Source: Macrosoma leucophasiata
Lineage: Eukaryota > Arthropoda > Insecta > Lepidoptera > Hedylidae
NCBI GenBank assembly: GCA_036365455.1
Contig: JAWQUS010000021.1
Span: 19,714,001 to 19,778,000 of the forward strand
Length of the DNA stretch: 64,000 nt
Direction of reading: 5' to 3'
Positions within the stretch are counted from its first letter, which is position 1, and the number at the start of each line of letters is the position of its first letter. Positions 11,341 through 22,597 of this stretch are shown here, piece after piece. The position numbers and the translations under genes are program-made. The notes below the pieces were generated by a model. That model made no database searches. It saw only the letters and a program-made list of their open reading frames with translations, and was not told where the DNA came from.

Positions 11341-11623
11341 CTATACTTAATTACGTATCTAATTCTACACGTTTATGTGCAAATTGAAAAGATAAGTCAG
11401 TATTTATTATAAAAGAAATTAGCGTCATTGGTGGCACAAATTCTAAATATCGGATACTTTCATTCGGTTCGGTCTTTTCATTTAAATGAATATCCAGTTA
11501 TTTTTCGCTATTGAGTGATATGAATCTGGTTTTTAAAGTCATCAATTTTTTCGGAACCTTTTTCTTTTTCCATTTTTTTGTGTAATTGTCGTTAAATAAC
11601 TTAACAACGACTTTACTAAAAAA

Positions 11624-11687
11624 GAAAATGAACCCAAACAAAAAACCAAAAGCATAACGCTTTTGGTTTTTGTTTGGGTTCATTTTC
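11624..11687. repeat. Hairpin with ~30-bp arms
   Basis: The arm gaaaatgaacccaaac, then an A-run and ccaaaagc, is followed after 5 bases by its reverse complement, with one unpaired A. No flanking element was recognised. Confidence 0.75.
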
Positions 11688-13853
11688 ATTTATTATGCAC
11701 TCGCTTAAAAGCTTAAAATATACAGAATTATAATGATGCGATTTTTTTATGAAAGGCGCGAATGAGCCCATTATATTAAATAGCTCTTTTGAAACCGGCA
11801 AAATAAATATTGAAGTTCATTCGTGACACAGTCGACGAAGTATCGGAGAGTAAACTGGGGTATTATGAAAATGGGTAAACTTGCTTTGTGACGGAGAAAA
11901 ATACTATTTTTGCTATAAAATATTTATAGTGTATTTAACCTACTATCATATGATATCCTCGACCCGAGTTCAAACTTGGGCTGCTCTACTCTAACTCGAC
12001 AACAAATAAGTTTTGATTGCCAGGTTTCTATACCATAAAAATGGAACAAGAAGATAACACAGTTCACAATGACGACGTGTATGTGTGTGTGTATGTTTAT
12101 TTCAAGCCAAGAAGACCCTTACGCCGAAAAGCAGAGAATGTGAAGCGCTCAAAATCGCGCTGTTCTCAAATAATATTATTTAGCGCTTTCAGTAAGAACA
12201 TTGCAAGTGCCCATTAGATATTTTGATGTAGAAAGATTTGAACTAATCGGTACTGGGAATATGTATCTTAGTGCACCATTTTCATGTTAAACAGTTATGT
12301 TATATTTTATTTATACTCATTTACATTTAGAAAATGAGTCCATAGCATTAGTAACGAATTAACTCATTTTGGATGAGACTCAACATTATAACTATACAAA
12401 TTAATTTATTGCATTTTTGGACTTCTCTAAATTAAATTGTAACGATTTAATGAGTTCAAAGTTTTAATGCCACGTTATCTGATTTATCTAACGCTAAATA
12501 CAAACAGTACGATCGTGTACTTAGTACATGGAAATATACAATCCCGTACATTTGTTACAGAGGACAAACCAAATTGGACCCATGTCCACACATCAAGGTT
12601 TAGATCTCTCGTTTCCATGAAGGTATAGTTATAAGCTTTAATACTTTTCTTAAAATCAACGTAAACTCTCAAGTAATAACCAGCTTCATTGTCTAGCCTT
12701 ACTCGCGGACACTTTAATCTTAACATTGAACATTAAAGAACGTTAGGAGCGCTTCATGACACTACCATAAACCACGTGATTCACCCGGGAACAATAGAAA
12801 GAAACCATTTCAAGGTTCAAGGTCGCTCGATAAGGATAGACCTCAATCTGTAGTTTATTCAGGCCCCGAAGTGTTGCGAAAACAGCCGAACGGCGCCAGT
12901 CGCCGGCGACAAGGATGCGTCAGTGTCTGGAGTTTGACGCAATGCGGATCTAGCAACGTTTTCGGTAAAGGCTACTTACTATGTTATCCAACAACGCTAT
13001 CGTGTCTATAATAGGATCGTTAAAACTTTTATTACAATTTTTATTCGAGACGTCTTGGATTTTCGTAATACTTTCTTATGCGAATAAAATGGGTAACGTG
13101 CAATCTGTAATAATTAATGCATCGCCCAAACAACATAAAATTCTGATTTATTATTCGCGATGCCATTGTGTTCTAGTTGTTTCTTCAGGATTATAATGCA
13201 AACAATCTCCTTAAACAATTGAAAACAATCCAAAACCAAACCAACCAAAAGCCAAAGCATCATTGTTATAATGCTCGTACAAAATATACAAATCTAGGCC
13301 CAAAACGCTCCCCTGCGCAAGCCCAAAAAGCAACCCTAATTTATGTGATGTGACAAGGTCACATACGTTATCTAATTTAACGAACCTCTCTTTCATATAA
13401 TTTTCATCCGAGTTTCGTTGTGAATAAAACATTTCTCTTAACGTTATACACATTTAAATTATCTTTATCAGATCGTAGGTGATGTGATTGTCTTTGAGTC
13501 ATGTTTTGTCTGTAGTCAGTTTTAATTTGGGTGGTGAGAAATTTCTCTGTACTTGTAAAAGTACAGAGAATGTTAGATATCTTCTAGTATCTCCGTACGT
13601 CGCCATTACATTGCAATACTCTTTCATTTTTTACTCCTGTCTTCTTTATTTATTTATTTTTTTATTTAATGCATGTTAATTTATAACTTTTAGTTGTAGT
13701 GCCTGTAAATAAACAAAATGATATTAATGACTCAATTGTATTTGACATATAAACATTATAATTCTTTTCATCTAAAATAAAACATTTCTTTACAAAGGTA
13801 GGTAGGTACATGTATGCACTTGTAAAAGACAAAAAAAAACTGAATCTACTTAC

Positions 13854-14035
13854 CTTATAATTTACTCGTGGTGCAATCCGAACGCGAACGCTGATTTCAT
13901 GCGGCGTCGTTATCTGATTGAGGCACGATTGAGGCAGGAGGCAGGTACCGCTGCGCAGCCTTCTGCGGTGAGGGGCGCGGCGGGGGGGGGCATTGTGCTC
14001 CTGTGACGCACACGCCACGAGTTTATTTCATCGGT
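13854..14035 (-). other. Candidate minus-strand exon (GC-rich, strong splice donor)
   Basis: Within AT-rich intron this ~180-base block is GC- and CpG-rich. On the minus strand it ends ttataag followed by a perfect donor, gtaagtag. A frame starting MACASQEHNAPPRRAPHRRR is open through the donor but is of low-complexity composition, so a non-coding first exon is as likely. It could be an antisense transcript, a nested gene's first exon or an alternative promoter region. I see no downstream partner exon. Confidence 0.3.
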
Positions 14036-14787
14036 ACAGCAGCCACTAACTTATTAGGTGTAATCTTCAATATTTTAATTATTCTAAATATTATGTATAA
14101 GTATAATAATATCTAATATGTTGTCTATGTGTATATTTTATGAAAAAAAAAATATTTTATATTTATTAGTTTTTACTAGGTATCTTTATTTATGTACTTC
14201 TATTTTATTTTTCCGTACCGTTTTGACATCCGTGAACTCCCTCATGTGGTTCCATTGAAAATCAGCGTCAGGCGTTACGCCTGACTTCTATGCTGAACTG
14301 GAGACCATTTTGACGCAGCCGTGTGACACACACTATTATCATTACCTACTTATTTGTTTGTGGCACTGTGTAGTTGGTTCTGTTTTTTCTGTTATAATTT
14401 TTTTTTCTTTATCTCCTTTTTTTTGTGGTCTATTGTTTTTGTGCTTGTACTTACTAGTTTAAAATTAATTGTTTTGTGTTTTTAAATCTTTTCGTTTTTG
14501 TGTGTTTTCCGGCTATGCGCCAAATAAACGCCTTTTCTTTCTTTCTTTCTTTCTAAAAATCGTAGCTCTGCAGACAACATAAACAAAAAGTTTATATTGA
14601 ATTTGTATTAGTTAGGTATTAATTTACACCTTAGACTAGTGAAGTCACAACAATTTTTTTTTTATTTGAATATGTAATAATACTACGTATAGAATGGACA
14701 CTTCGACATCCCGCCCGATTTCCCCGCCTTACCCAGCCTCCTCCCCACTTATGGGCCACGTCTGGTATTTGTTTGCTGTTTGTCTGT

Positions 14788-14945
14788 TAATTTCCGACAC
14801 AGAGGCATAACACCTTAGGCCTCAGGAATGGTAACGCATCTGTATTTTGATCTTGGTCTTAGTGTGGGTGTCTATAGGCTGCAGTAATCACTTAATATCA
14901 ATGTGAACTGTATGCTTGTTTCCCACTTCCATTATATAAAAAAAC
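14788..14945 (+). mobile_element. Abundant A-tailed retroposon, 5'-truncated
   Basis: Starts at taatttccgacacagaggca and ends ccacttccattatat with an A-tail. Confidence 0.8.
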
Positions 14946-15065
14946 ACCGAAGTCCCGGGTTCTTTTCAAGTGCGGGGACAATTACGTTTTTTTATAAATG
15001 AGCTTTTATTTCGACTTAGGCTAGTGTCAAGTCCTGAATCTTATACTGTATTACGAATCTTACGT

Positions 15066-15350
15066 TTTTTTTTGTGTTATGAAAGTGGCAAACAAGCTTG
15101 CAGTTCACATTGATGTTAAATGATGACTGCAGCCTATAGACACCTACACAAAGACCAGAGGTCAAAATGCAGATGCGTTACCAGTTCTGAGGCCTAAGGT
15201 TTTACGAGTATGCCTCTGTGCCGGAAATTACAGGCCGTACAGTACCACCTGACCGGAACACGATAGTGCTGAACACTACTATTTAGCGGCAAGTATATTA
15301 GGTAATGCGGTGGCGCCCGCGAACTCCGTCACTGGAGCTCTACCACCAAG
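15066..15350 (-). mobile_element. Abundant A-tailed retroposon, full-length
   Basis: Runs on the + strand from tttttttgtgttatgaaagt through ggagctctaccaccaag. It ends about 100 bases before the exon at 15450. Confidence 0.85.
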
Positions 15351-15449
15351 TAAACTTAAGTCTGCATAATAAACATTTATTGCAAGATTTATTTTGTTTT
15401 TTTAATCTCCTATCGACAACCAACATTGAAAACATGATATTCTTCCCAG

Positions 15450-15622
15450 GAGAGCGTTTGATCCAATACGCATCAGAGAACCTGGTGACGGAGATCCTGA
15501 TCCACCCTCAGATGAACACGCTGATGCAGTGCATGAGGAACCTGCTCAGCTCGTTCACGAGGCACAGGCATCTCGTCCACGCCGGATATACCTTTGCCGG
15601 GAACGGCTCATGGATTATGCAG
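15450..15622 (+). CDS. futsch: futsch (MAP1 family), internal exon B, N-terminal region
   Basis: The acceptor is ttcttcccag and the donor is gtgaga. The first two bases complete a Gly codon with the last base of the 3224-3322 exon, and 57 full codons follow, ending in phase 0. The protein begins ERLIQYASENLVTEILIHPQ and ends AGNGSWIMQ. It corresponds to the MAP1 stretch with 'LETLVLLNP' and 'LLVLAGPCLEETGELLLQ' in vertebrate homologues. Codon use is GC-richer than the surrounding AT-rich intron, as expected for a conserved coding exon. A retroposon copy sits about 100 bases upstream of the acceptor. Confidence 0.93.
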
Positions 15623-15719
15623 GTGAGAACATATTAACATTTGTATGTAGGTATGTATGTATGATGTATGATTGTATGGAGATAAAAGTAGGCTAAGTTA
15701 CTCCTTATAACATCAGCTA

Positions 15720-15890
15720 CCTATCCGTGGAAGTCCCGTCAAAGTCGGATACACTCCATTCTACTTTTCCGGCGCATCGGCATCGCAATACGGCCTGCGC
15801 TCGGCCGGTCGTTATCGCGCTGTGGTGCCTGAGGTGGGGATGACGCACCACTCCCGGCTCCCGGCGATCGACGCGCCACCACACCATTGC
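15720..15890. other. GC-rich block of unknown origin
   Basis: Starts near gtggaagtcccgtcaaagtc and contains ggcctgcgctcggccggtcg and gcgatcgacgcgccacc. One + frame stays open (VGYTPFYFSGASAS), but I recognise no family. It may be a transposon fragment. Confidence 0.3.
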
Positions 15891-15947
15891 ATATTATAAC
15901 TATGATATTAATACGAGTTGCATATTATAAGTATGATATTAATAACA

Positions 15948-16136
15948 CCAAGGTCAAAATGCAGATGCGTTACCACTCCTGAGGCCTAAGGAGTTATGCC
16001 TCTGTGCCGGAAATTACAAGGCCGTACATTACCACCTGACCGGAACACGATAGTGCTGTACACTACCATTTCGCAGCAAGTATATCAGGTAACGCGGTGG
16101 TGCCTACGCCCGCGAGCTCCATCACTGGACCTCTAG
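15948..16136 (-). mobile_element. Abundant retroposon, copy lacking its 3' end
   Basis: Begins at aaggtcaaaatgcagatgcg and continues to the 5' end at cactggacctcta; the A-tail end is missing. Confidence 0.8.
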
Positions 16137-17057
16137 TAGATTACAAGGCTTTGTTAAAGTACGAATTAAAAAAAATCCATCAGATAACTCACTCTTAAAA
16201 TGTTAGCATCAAATTAGATTTTAATTGCAAAACTGGCTAATGGATGCTATTGTGAGTAGAAATATTGTTTGCGATGAAATAAAAACAAAACTTTCTATTT
16301 TTTCTTGACAATAATTTGAAATGTTAGATAAACATTGGTGTATGAAATATATTTTTATTAATACTTTCAGTAGCGTTGATTGTAACTGAACTGATGCTTT
16401 CGACATTTTATGTCATGAATCCGGGTAATATATTTTTATCTGAAAATATTGTATTGCTTGGTTTAGTGGTGACAAATAGTAGTGGAAAATTTAGGGACCG
16501 TATTCAGTCTCTGGGTCAGGCAGTAAGTGATTGTGGATTTTTATACATCGGTGAAATTCTTAAGGGCATTTACATCAATAGAATCGCGTTTGTTACATAA
16601 TGTTATGATTCAAATATACCTATTTAATTTTGTCGAATCATAAGTAGTTGCAGTCGGATTGTATAAACCACCGTATTACACTACGGCTAGCCGTTTCCAA
16701 AAATATGTCTGATTCATATTGAGGCGGATCAATGATTAGCCGGATTTTGTTGTGGTACGTTCTATATGGCGGCTCATGTTTAGCCTCATTGGGCTTATTT
16801 CGTAAAAAATAGTGACTAATCTCACTACTACATTACAGCTAAAACACCAATGCCTCAAACACTTTCTGGCAAACTTTCACTCATTCATATTTAAGTCATC
16901 CAGAAGGAAACGAAAATTCATTTAATGATGACATAGTTTTTAAAGTAGGCTCTTTCAAAATATTAACTTTGACAAAGATAATATTTATTAAGATCAAACA
17001 AAAAAAAGTGAGACTCACTTATCATTTCAATACTCAATACTTTATTGCACCATAATG

Positions 17058-17102
17058 AATTCAATCGCAAATTCAATTTCAAAGTGAATTTGCGATTGAA
17101 TT
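17058..17102. repeat. Hairpin with perfect 18-bp arms
   Basis: aattcaatcgcaaattca at 17058-17075 is followed after nine bases by its exact reverse complement at 17085-17102. Confidence 0.85.
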
Positions 17103-17346
17103 TTAAGTAATTAATAATAAAAAATAATTGTGAATTTTAAGATGTGAATAAAGATTCAGAAGAATCTGGACCACTTAAGCTGTCTGCGAAGCTTCAAATG
17201 TTATTATTAATCAAATTAATTTTCAATTTATAAATGGAAAATCTTATTTAAACTGGAAAGATATCTGTCTGAAACAATTATCGGTTTTTCTTAGTGACCT
17301 TGGCATTTTCCATTTTTGTCGTAAGATTCCTTAGCATTTTTATGTT

Positions 17347-17410
17347 ATGGGAATCAGAATCAGAAACACATTTATTCATTTAGGGTGACAGGCACCTCTT
17401 ATGACACGTA
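17347..17410 (-). mobile_element. LINE 3' tail fragment
   Basis: Reverse-complement relative of 1020-1085: aatcagaatcagaaacacat then tttagggtgacaggcacctc. Only the terminal part is recognisable. Confidence 0.5.
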
Positions 17411-18234
17411 AAAAAAAACAAAATTAATTAAAGTGAATAACAATTGATATACGTGTCAAACAAGATAAAAAATATATGTAAAGTCAAGAATATCACTAAG
17501 ATAAAACTAAATGTAATAAACCAATGAAAAAAGTATATCAGTAGAATGTCTCATTTCCCCTTTACAAATCTTCCATCTTGTTATGATTTTCTTGTTACTA
17601 ACCAGTAGTTGCATTTAGTTGGTTTTTATTATTTGGAATGAATAATTCGGCTTTTCTATTACCTAGGGTGAAATGAAAAATTTCTTAGCTTTGTTTTTAA
17701 AAACTTGATCGGATCGAATGACTTAGTATGGATATTATTATCAAGAAAATGTACAGTTTTTAAACTGGCTAATTGCAGGTCGGGCCTCGTGCAAGGTAGA
17801 GTTCTATTTTTCTAGGTTCATTTTAGAATTTTAATCGACTATTACTCGTTAAGTTTTAGAGTGTACTTTTAGCTGTGACAGTTTTCCTTTTTAAGTTCAA
17901 TAAATTACCTATAACCGTGAATTCTTTCTCACGTCCAAATATCACGATTTAGCTAGCAGATGGGCTGGACTTTTTTGTACCTATAACAAACCTCAAAAAA
18001 AAAGAAAGAATGTTCTTTTTCGACGATTAAATTGTTCTTTGTAGGCGACAGATAAATAAAGAGACAGTTATTTCAGTCGTCCCTTTTAATCCGGCTGAAC
18101 ATTTAAAATTGAAGAGCGTCGATTTACCCCTTTGTTCTAGAAAACGCAAACTTTTCAGACCAATCTGTGTAAAGTATTTACGTTTTTAACCATTTCAACC
18201 GTTTTATCCAAAGGCAGACACTTATTTGTTTGTG

Positions 18235-18480
18235 TTGTAAAGTTATACACGCCTGTAATCCCTGAAGAATGCATGCATTCAAGAAAACACGTAAACACTT
18301 AGGTGACGAGCCTGTTGACATCTCCGGGCACATTACCAAACTCTAAGGTCCTGATAAACTACCAGAAAATTGAAAAATCCCTATAGAGAGATAAAGTATT
18401 TTACACCATTATCTCTAATAGCCCCCGACATGGACATCGAACCCAGCGTAGTAGTAGTGAACCCTCAGCGTAGGTCTTCG
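18235..18480 (-). mobile_element. tRNA-derived SINE, degraded
   Basis: Shares tgttgacatctccgggcaca and the ttaccaaactc... body with the copy at 10727, and cacgcctgtaatccctgaag at its end. The tRNA-like head is largely eroded. Confidence 0.7.
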
Positions 18481-18539
18481 AAAACTCTACCAAAAAATCT
18501 TTGAAATGAATGGGACTATATTATTATCAACAAAGAAAC

Positions 18540-18755
18540 CCTGGAGTCGGGACGTGACCCCGCCCACTAACGGAAGAATTTGATTCTATTGGAAGAGAAT
18601 TCTTCCACTAGTACAGTCAGTTAACCGAACAATGGCGGTCAAACCATTCCAATAGGGCGATAGTAAAAATGACAACACGGGATGGGCAGCAGCGTACGCC
18701 TATAAAACTACCTCCAGTGCGATCGCCAATCCTGCAAAGCGTAGCGATTATGGCA
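18540..18755 (+). repeat. Older interspersed repeat, uninterrupted copy
   Basis: Shares gaattcttccactagtacag, ccgaacaatggcg and gtgcgatcgcca with the copy at 540-885 and shows how that copy looked before insertion. The stretch 24640-24720 carries a related fragment in the other orientation (attggaatggtttgatca, gccacgtcccgaa). Confidence 0.55.
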
Positions 18756-18965
18756 TAATAATGGCAACCCATTATACGTCCTACTGCTGGGCACGAGTCT
18801 CTCTCCTCTTAGGGGGGAGGCCTGGAGCTTACACCACCACGCTGCTCCAATGCGGATTGGTGGAGATACGGGTTAGTGGCCAACCCGCTGTCGGACGTTT
18901 TCAAACCGCCTATAAGGCCTCTGACAAGGTTTAACGACTGCTATCTATCGATAGCAACCGGGACC
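18756..18965 (-). mobile_element. 5S-rRNA-derived SINE, 3' part only
   Basis: Contains the family tail (cccattatacgtcctactgc, gggcacgagtctc) and body (ccaatgcggattggtgga, aacgactgctatctatcgat). The 5S-like head seen in other copies is missing because the element is truncated against LINE debris at ~18966. Confidence 0.75.
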
Positions 18966-19465
18966 ACGTAGGACGTAGTAAGCATCTGTAAGGAAAGCTT
19001 TGTCCAGCAGTGGATGTCTTTCGGCTGGAGTGATGATATCAACAAATTTTTTTTCGGATGGACAGCATATCCAGTTAAGATCCTCTGCTTGGTCGTTCAC
19101 TCTTGACAGAGTGGTCGTGGCTGGCGATGATGCATTTTCTGCAGATGCTGCAGTTTTTGCGATGAGTCTCCATTTGTTGCGGTCTTCAGCGTCTCGGCTG
19201 TTTTGGACTATCGATTTTTGCGTGGCAGTGTTTATGGAGCTTATCCATATCGTTAGCGATCGACCGGACGACTGCTTTCCTTCCACAAGCCCCTGGACAA
19301 CAAGTCGGAAGCGTAACAAGCCGGATAAGATGCGTGACACACAAAACCAGCGCCGAATTTAATAAGCGAGTTCGTTAACGGCCTCCAATTTCCGGTCGCC
19401 GCTCCAATATGACGTCGGATATACTGCTGACGTGGAACAGAGTTGTCACTAGATGTGTTGATCAT
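18966..19465 (-). pseudogene. C-terminal end of a LINE reverse transcriptase, remnant
   Basis: The minus-strand frame reads RLVVQGLVEGKQSSGRSLTI, then RDAEDRNKWRLIAKTA, and a following VDIITPAERHPLLDKAF. The order VVQG-VEGK, S-GR, then W-R-I/L-A/V-K is that of the C-terminus of insect LINE proteins and parallels the remnant at 8745-9120. It is interrupted by frame changes near 19340. The RT core is absent. Confidence 0.7.
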
Positions 19466-19673
19466 TAGTGTTCACAGGCTGTTCGGAAAAGTACTGATGG
19501 TACAGTTCAAAGGCGTAGGTACCACTGCATTACCTAATCCATCTGCCGCCAAATTGTAGTAGTAATGTTTAGCACTTTCGTGTTACGGTTCGATGGATGT
19601 ATATGGCCGCGTGATAACTGCCGCAAACTTTATGCTTATTTATTTTCACGACAGAAAAATCGTTCGTAGTCTT

Positions 19674-19783
19674 ATGGCCGAATACTCAAACGTCACTTAA
19701 TGAGCAACCCTCAAATATAAGCTATCTCTGTCGAGACAAAAGACTTTTACGAGACCTTTTACGAGTTATTAAGTCCCAGTTTT
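19674..19783. mobile_element. Harbinger-type MITE, truncated copy
   Basis: Starts tggccgaatactcaaacgtc after tta and follows the 45011-45147 element (gctatctctgtcgaga, agacttttac) before being cut by a retroposon. A piece resembling the right end (ttagatttaagtgacg) is seen beyond that insertion at ~20102. Confidence 0.65.
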
Positions 19784-20022
19784 AAGTGGCAAACAAGTTT
19801 GCAGTTCACATTGATGATGACTGCAGCCTATAGACACCCACACAAATACCAAGGTCAAAATGCAGATGAGTTTTGAGGCCGATGTTATGCCTCAATTACA
19901 GGGCCGTACATTACCACATGACCGGAACACGATAGTGCTGAATACTACCATTTAGCGGCAAGTATAGGTAACGAGGTGGTGCCAACGCCCGCGAGCTCCG
20001 TCATTGCAACTCGACCAGCAGT
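19784..20022 (-). mobile_element. Abundant retroposon, nearly complete
   Basis: From aagtggcaaacaagtttgca to ctccgtcattgcaactcgac; small internal deletions; no A-tail kept. It interrupts a Harbinger-type MITE. Confidence 0.8.
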
Positions 20023-20139
20023 AAAAAATACTGTGTGCAAAAAAACTGTGTTGTTCATTTGTCAAACATTGATACAAATAAACGTGCCTTTCTTCTTCAC
20101 TTAGATTTAAGTGACGGTAGTCTCGTATTTATTTTGTTA

Positions 20140-20346
20140 CTAGCGGCGGCTTCGCGCGGGTGCAATGTTACCTACCCTCTCCTATTCGTCTTAGCGTAAT
20201 GTTATATGGAAAAAAGAGCCTAAAGCCTTCCTCGATAAATGGGCTATCTAACACTGAAATAATTTTTCAAATCGGACCAGTAGTTCCTGAGATTAGCGCG
20301 TTTAAACAAACAAACAAACTCTTCAGCTTTATAATATTAGTTTAGA
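20140..20346 (-). mobile_element. Helitron-like fragment
   Basis: Starts ctagcggcggcttcgcgcgg on the + strand (a reversed Helitron 3' end) and ends cagctttataatattagttt. Confidence 0.6.
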
Positions 20347-20859
20347 TAAGTAATAAGTACTTTGTAAGCATTGAATATTTTATGCTATTATAAATAGTAA
20401 CGGGCACTTAAAGCGTTAATATAAAAGCAGGGAATGTCTGAGCACAAACATAACAATACTGGAAACAATGCAGACTAAGTGATTACGGAGAAGCTCGGGA
20501 GGTTCGCCATTTAACTCAATCAAGCGCCACTCCGTCTGCCCATCTTTTATCGAGTCAAGGTTAACTGCTGTAAAATATTTACAATTGGAAACTATACAGC
20601 TTTCATTCGCGTTACAGACAATGTCTTCTTAAATAATTTAACGAACAATTCTTATAATAATGTGCTGTTCTACGACTGTTCTCAGAGCTGACTATATACG
20701 ATACTGGAATCAATTTAACATTGGGGACTAAGATATTACGAGCTCGGGAGGTTCGCCATTTAACTCTATGAAACACTTTTTAAATTGGAAGCCACAGAAC
20801 TCTGTTCTTAAACATTTTAAAAAACAATTACTTTGTGTAGGCTTTTGTTCAACTTTTGC

Positions 20860-21170
20860 TTAGCGGTAAAGCGATACGGCCGCGGTCGGGTGTGTGATGG
20901 GTGACCGCTAGTGGCAAATTAAAAAGCGCGTTTCCGTGCTTCGGAGGAGAGTCAAGTCCCGGTTGCTATTGATAGATAGCAGTCGTTAAACCTTGTCGGA
21001 GGCCTTAGGGACGGTTTGAAAACATCCGTCAACGGGTTGGCCATTAACCCTTATCTCCACCAACCCGCTTTGGAGCAGCGTGGCGGAGTAAGCTCCAGGC
21101 CTCCTCCCAAGAAGGGGAGAGACTCGTGCCCAGCAGTGGGACGTATCAAGGGTTGCTATTATTGTTATTA
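20860..21170 (+). mobile_element. 5S-rRNA-derived SINE, full-length
   Basis: The head cttagcggtaaagcgatacg is followed by gccgcggtcgggtgtgtgatgggtgaccgc in two stretches, closely resembling the 3' half of insect 5S rRNA ('gttaagca-acatcgggcgtgg', 'ggatgggtgaccgc'), which contains the internal pol III promoter. The body (ccttgtcggaggcctta) and tail (gcccagcagtgggacgtatc) then match the four minus-strand copies. This is the only + copy. Confidence 0.8.
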
Positions 21171-21380
21171 AATTTAATTAATGTCATAATTTGTGTGTTG
21201 TAGGCAAATAATTAAAAAAAAATTGAAGTTGTAAATTAGTTGACCAGAGACATAAAAATATTTCACCCACATGAAATGTCTAGAACATCTCAAGCAATGC
21301 TCCAATGTTTGGGCCCTTAAAAAAACGAGTGAGCGTTCCTATAGCTTTCAAGTCTTAACCCTACTCTTTCATTGTTGCAG

Positions 21381-21609
21381 GACGGGACATTCTCCCTCGC
21401 AGACTTTACGGACGCATACCAAGAAAACGAAGTGCAGCGGGTGATCCGCGCATACGAGAACTCTATTTCCATAGATGTCCACTGCTCGACCGGCGGCGGC
21501 GGTGAATGGGCCAAGCTCCCCGAGATGGGCTTCGTCAAACACTGCAAGATTAGGGTTAACCCTACCGATATACTCGACTCTGGCTCTCAAGCCATCAAGG
21601 ATTTTGTCG
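21381..21609 (+). CDS. futsch: futsch (MAP1 family), internal exon C, N-terminal region
   Basis: The acceptor is tcattgttgcag and the donor is gtgagt. The exon starts in phase 0, matching the previous exon's end, and holds 76 codons plus one base. It reads DGTFSLADFTDAYQENEVQR near the start and ends QAIKDFV. It lines up with the MAP1 segment 'GGFTLQNFLEIFKDKEIEELL', followed by a cysteine-containing strand (here SIDVHC) and a hydrophobic helix. A Gly-rich stretch (STGGGGEW) replaces the shorter loop of vertebrate proteins. GC content is clearly higher than in the flanking introns. No frameshift or stop is present. Confidence 0.94.
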
Positions 21610-22597
21610 GTGAGTAGTAGACGTATTTCTATTATTATTTAGTATATTTTCTTTGTTAGAATTACAGCATGCCAATATTTCTCAGAAGGAGAAGAAGTAA
21701 CATTGAGGATGACTTTGGACAATGAAGAACCAAGACAAGCTCGTGACCCATTTCGTGGTTAGATCATATTGCACCTATTTTCTATATTTTCAGTAATGCA
21801 AGGTTACGAGGGTTATGTGTCATATTTTATATGGCTCTTTCCAAAATACCACAGGGGAAATACTTCAGGCAAATTGCTTAAAATTGCAGTGTTTTAAGTT
21901 TTAAACCCCATACCCGCGCTCCGGGATCCACACACCTGGGGATACCACAATTAAGCCATCGAGCTAGCCTGTACTTTTCACAGTGAATGTGAAATTTAAA
22001 ACTCGCTCGCTATAAGATTATCACTAGGAAGATTTTTACTCTTTGTCTCGTAAAAGTTACTGTCAAATTTGCAGTCTCGATTGAAGTTAAACACGCAGCC
22101 AAAAAAAGAAAAGACGAAAGCGTAACATTTTTGAGCTCTTTATCCAAAATCCCGGGCCTGTAGATCATTGTCTAATCGCAGTGCTAAACACTAAACACTA
22201 CCATTTTGTGGCAGACTAAGCAAGCAATGCAGTAGTACATTCAATCTCTAATTCCACTGTCGACAGTAACATATTATATAATATATGTAACTTTTCAACA
22301 CGAACCCATTGGGACAGTGAGCAATTATCAGTAAGGTAAAACCATTTGCCAGCTCATCCCTGGAGACAGGCGCATTAGTTGCCGTCTCACGCCATTAGGA
22401 CGATAGCTCGGATGATACGGGGAAATTAAACGGGAGATAATGGTTTTGTGTGTCATTAGATATTTTCCTTATTTTGCGGTCTTTCTATTTCGGAGTTTTA
22501 CTCTTTGTCATCTTGTTTTTATTCAATAAAGTCCGGATTACGATATTCAGATGTACGTAATAGGAAAAGACTGCGAGAAAATATCCGTCCTATCGAG

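Larger units (their letters stand above)
3323..15449 (+). other. futsch intron, 12.1 kb
   Basis: The intron begins gtgagc and ends ttcccag. Besides the elements listed separately, the stretches 3330-4190, 4450-5080, 5380-6040, 6120-7040, 9130-9690, 11340-13850 and 14040-14780 hold no gene that I can support. A-rich sequence around 10190-10600 looks like a retroelement tail. A CpG-rich patch at ~12870-12960 is unexplained. Confidence 0.85.
15623..21380 (+). other. futsch intron, 5.8 kb
   Basis: The intron begins gtgaga and ends gttgcag. It holds retroposon copies, an 18-bp-arm hairpin (17058-17102), LINE remains and a 5S-derived SINE. The stretches 16140-17050, 17480-18230 and 20350-20850 show nothing recognisable. 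A GC-rich block at 15720-15890 is unexplained. Confidence 0.85.
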
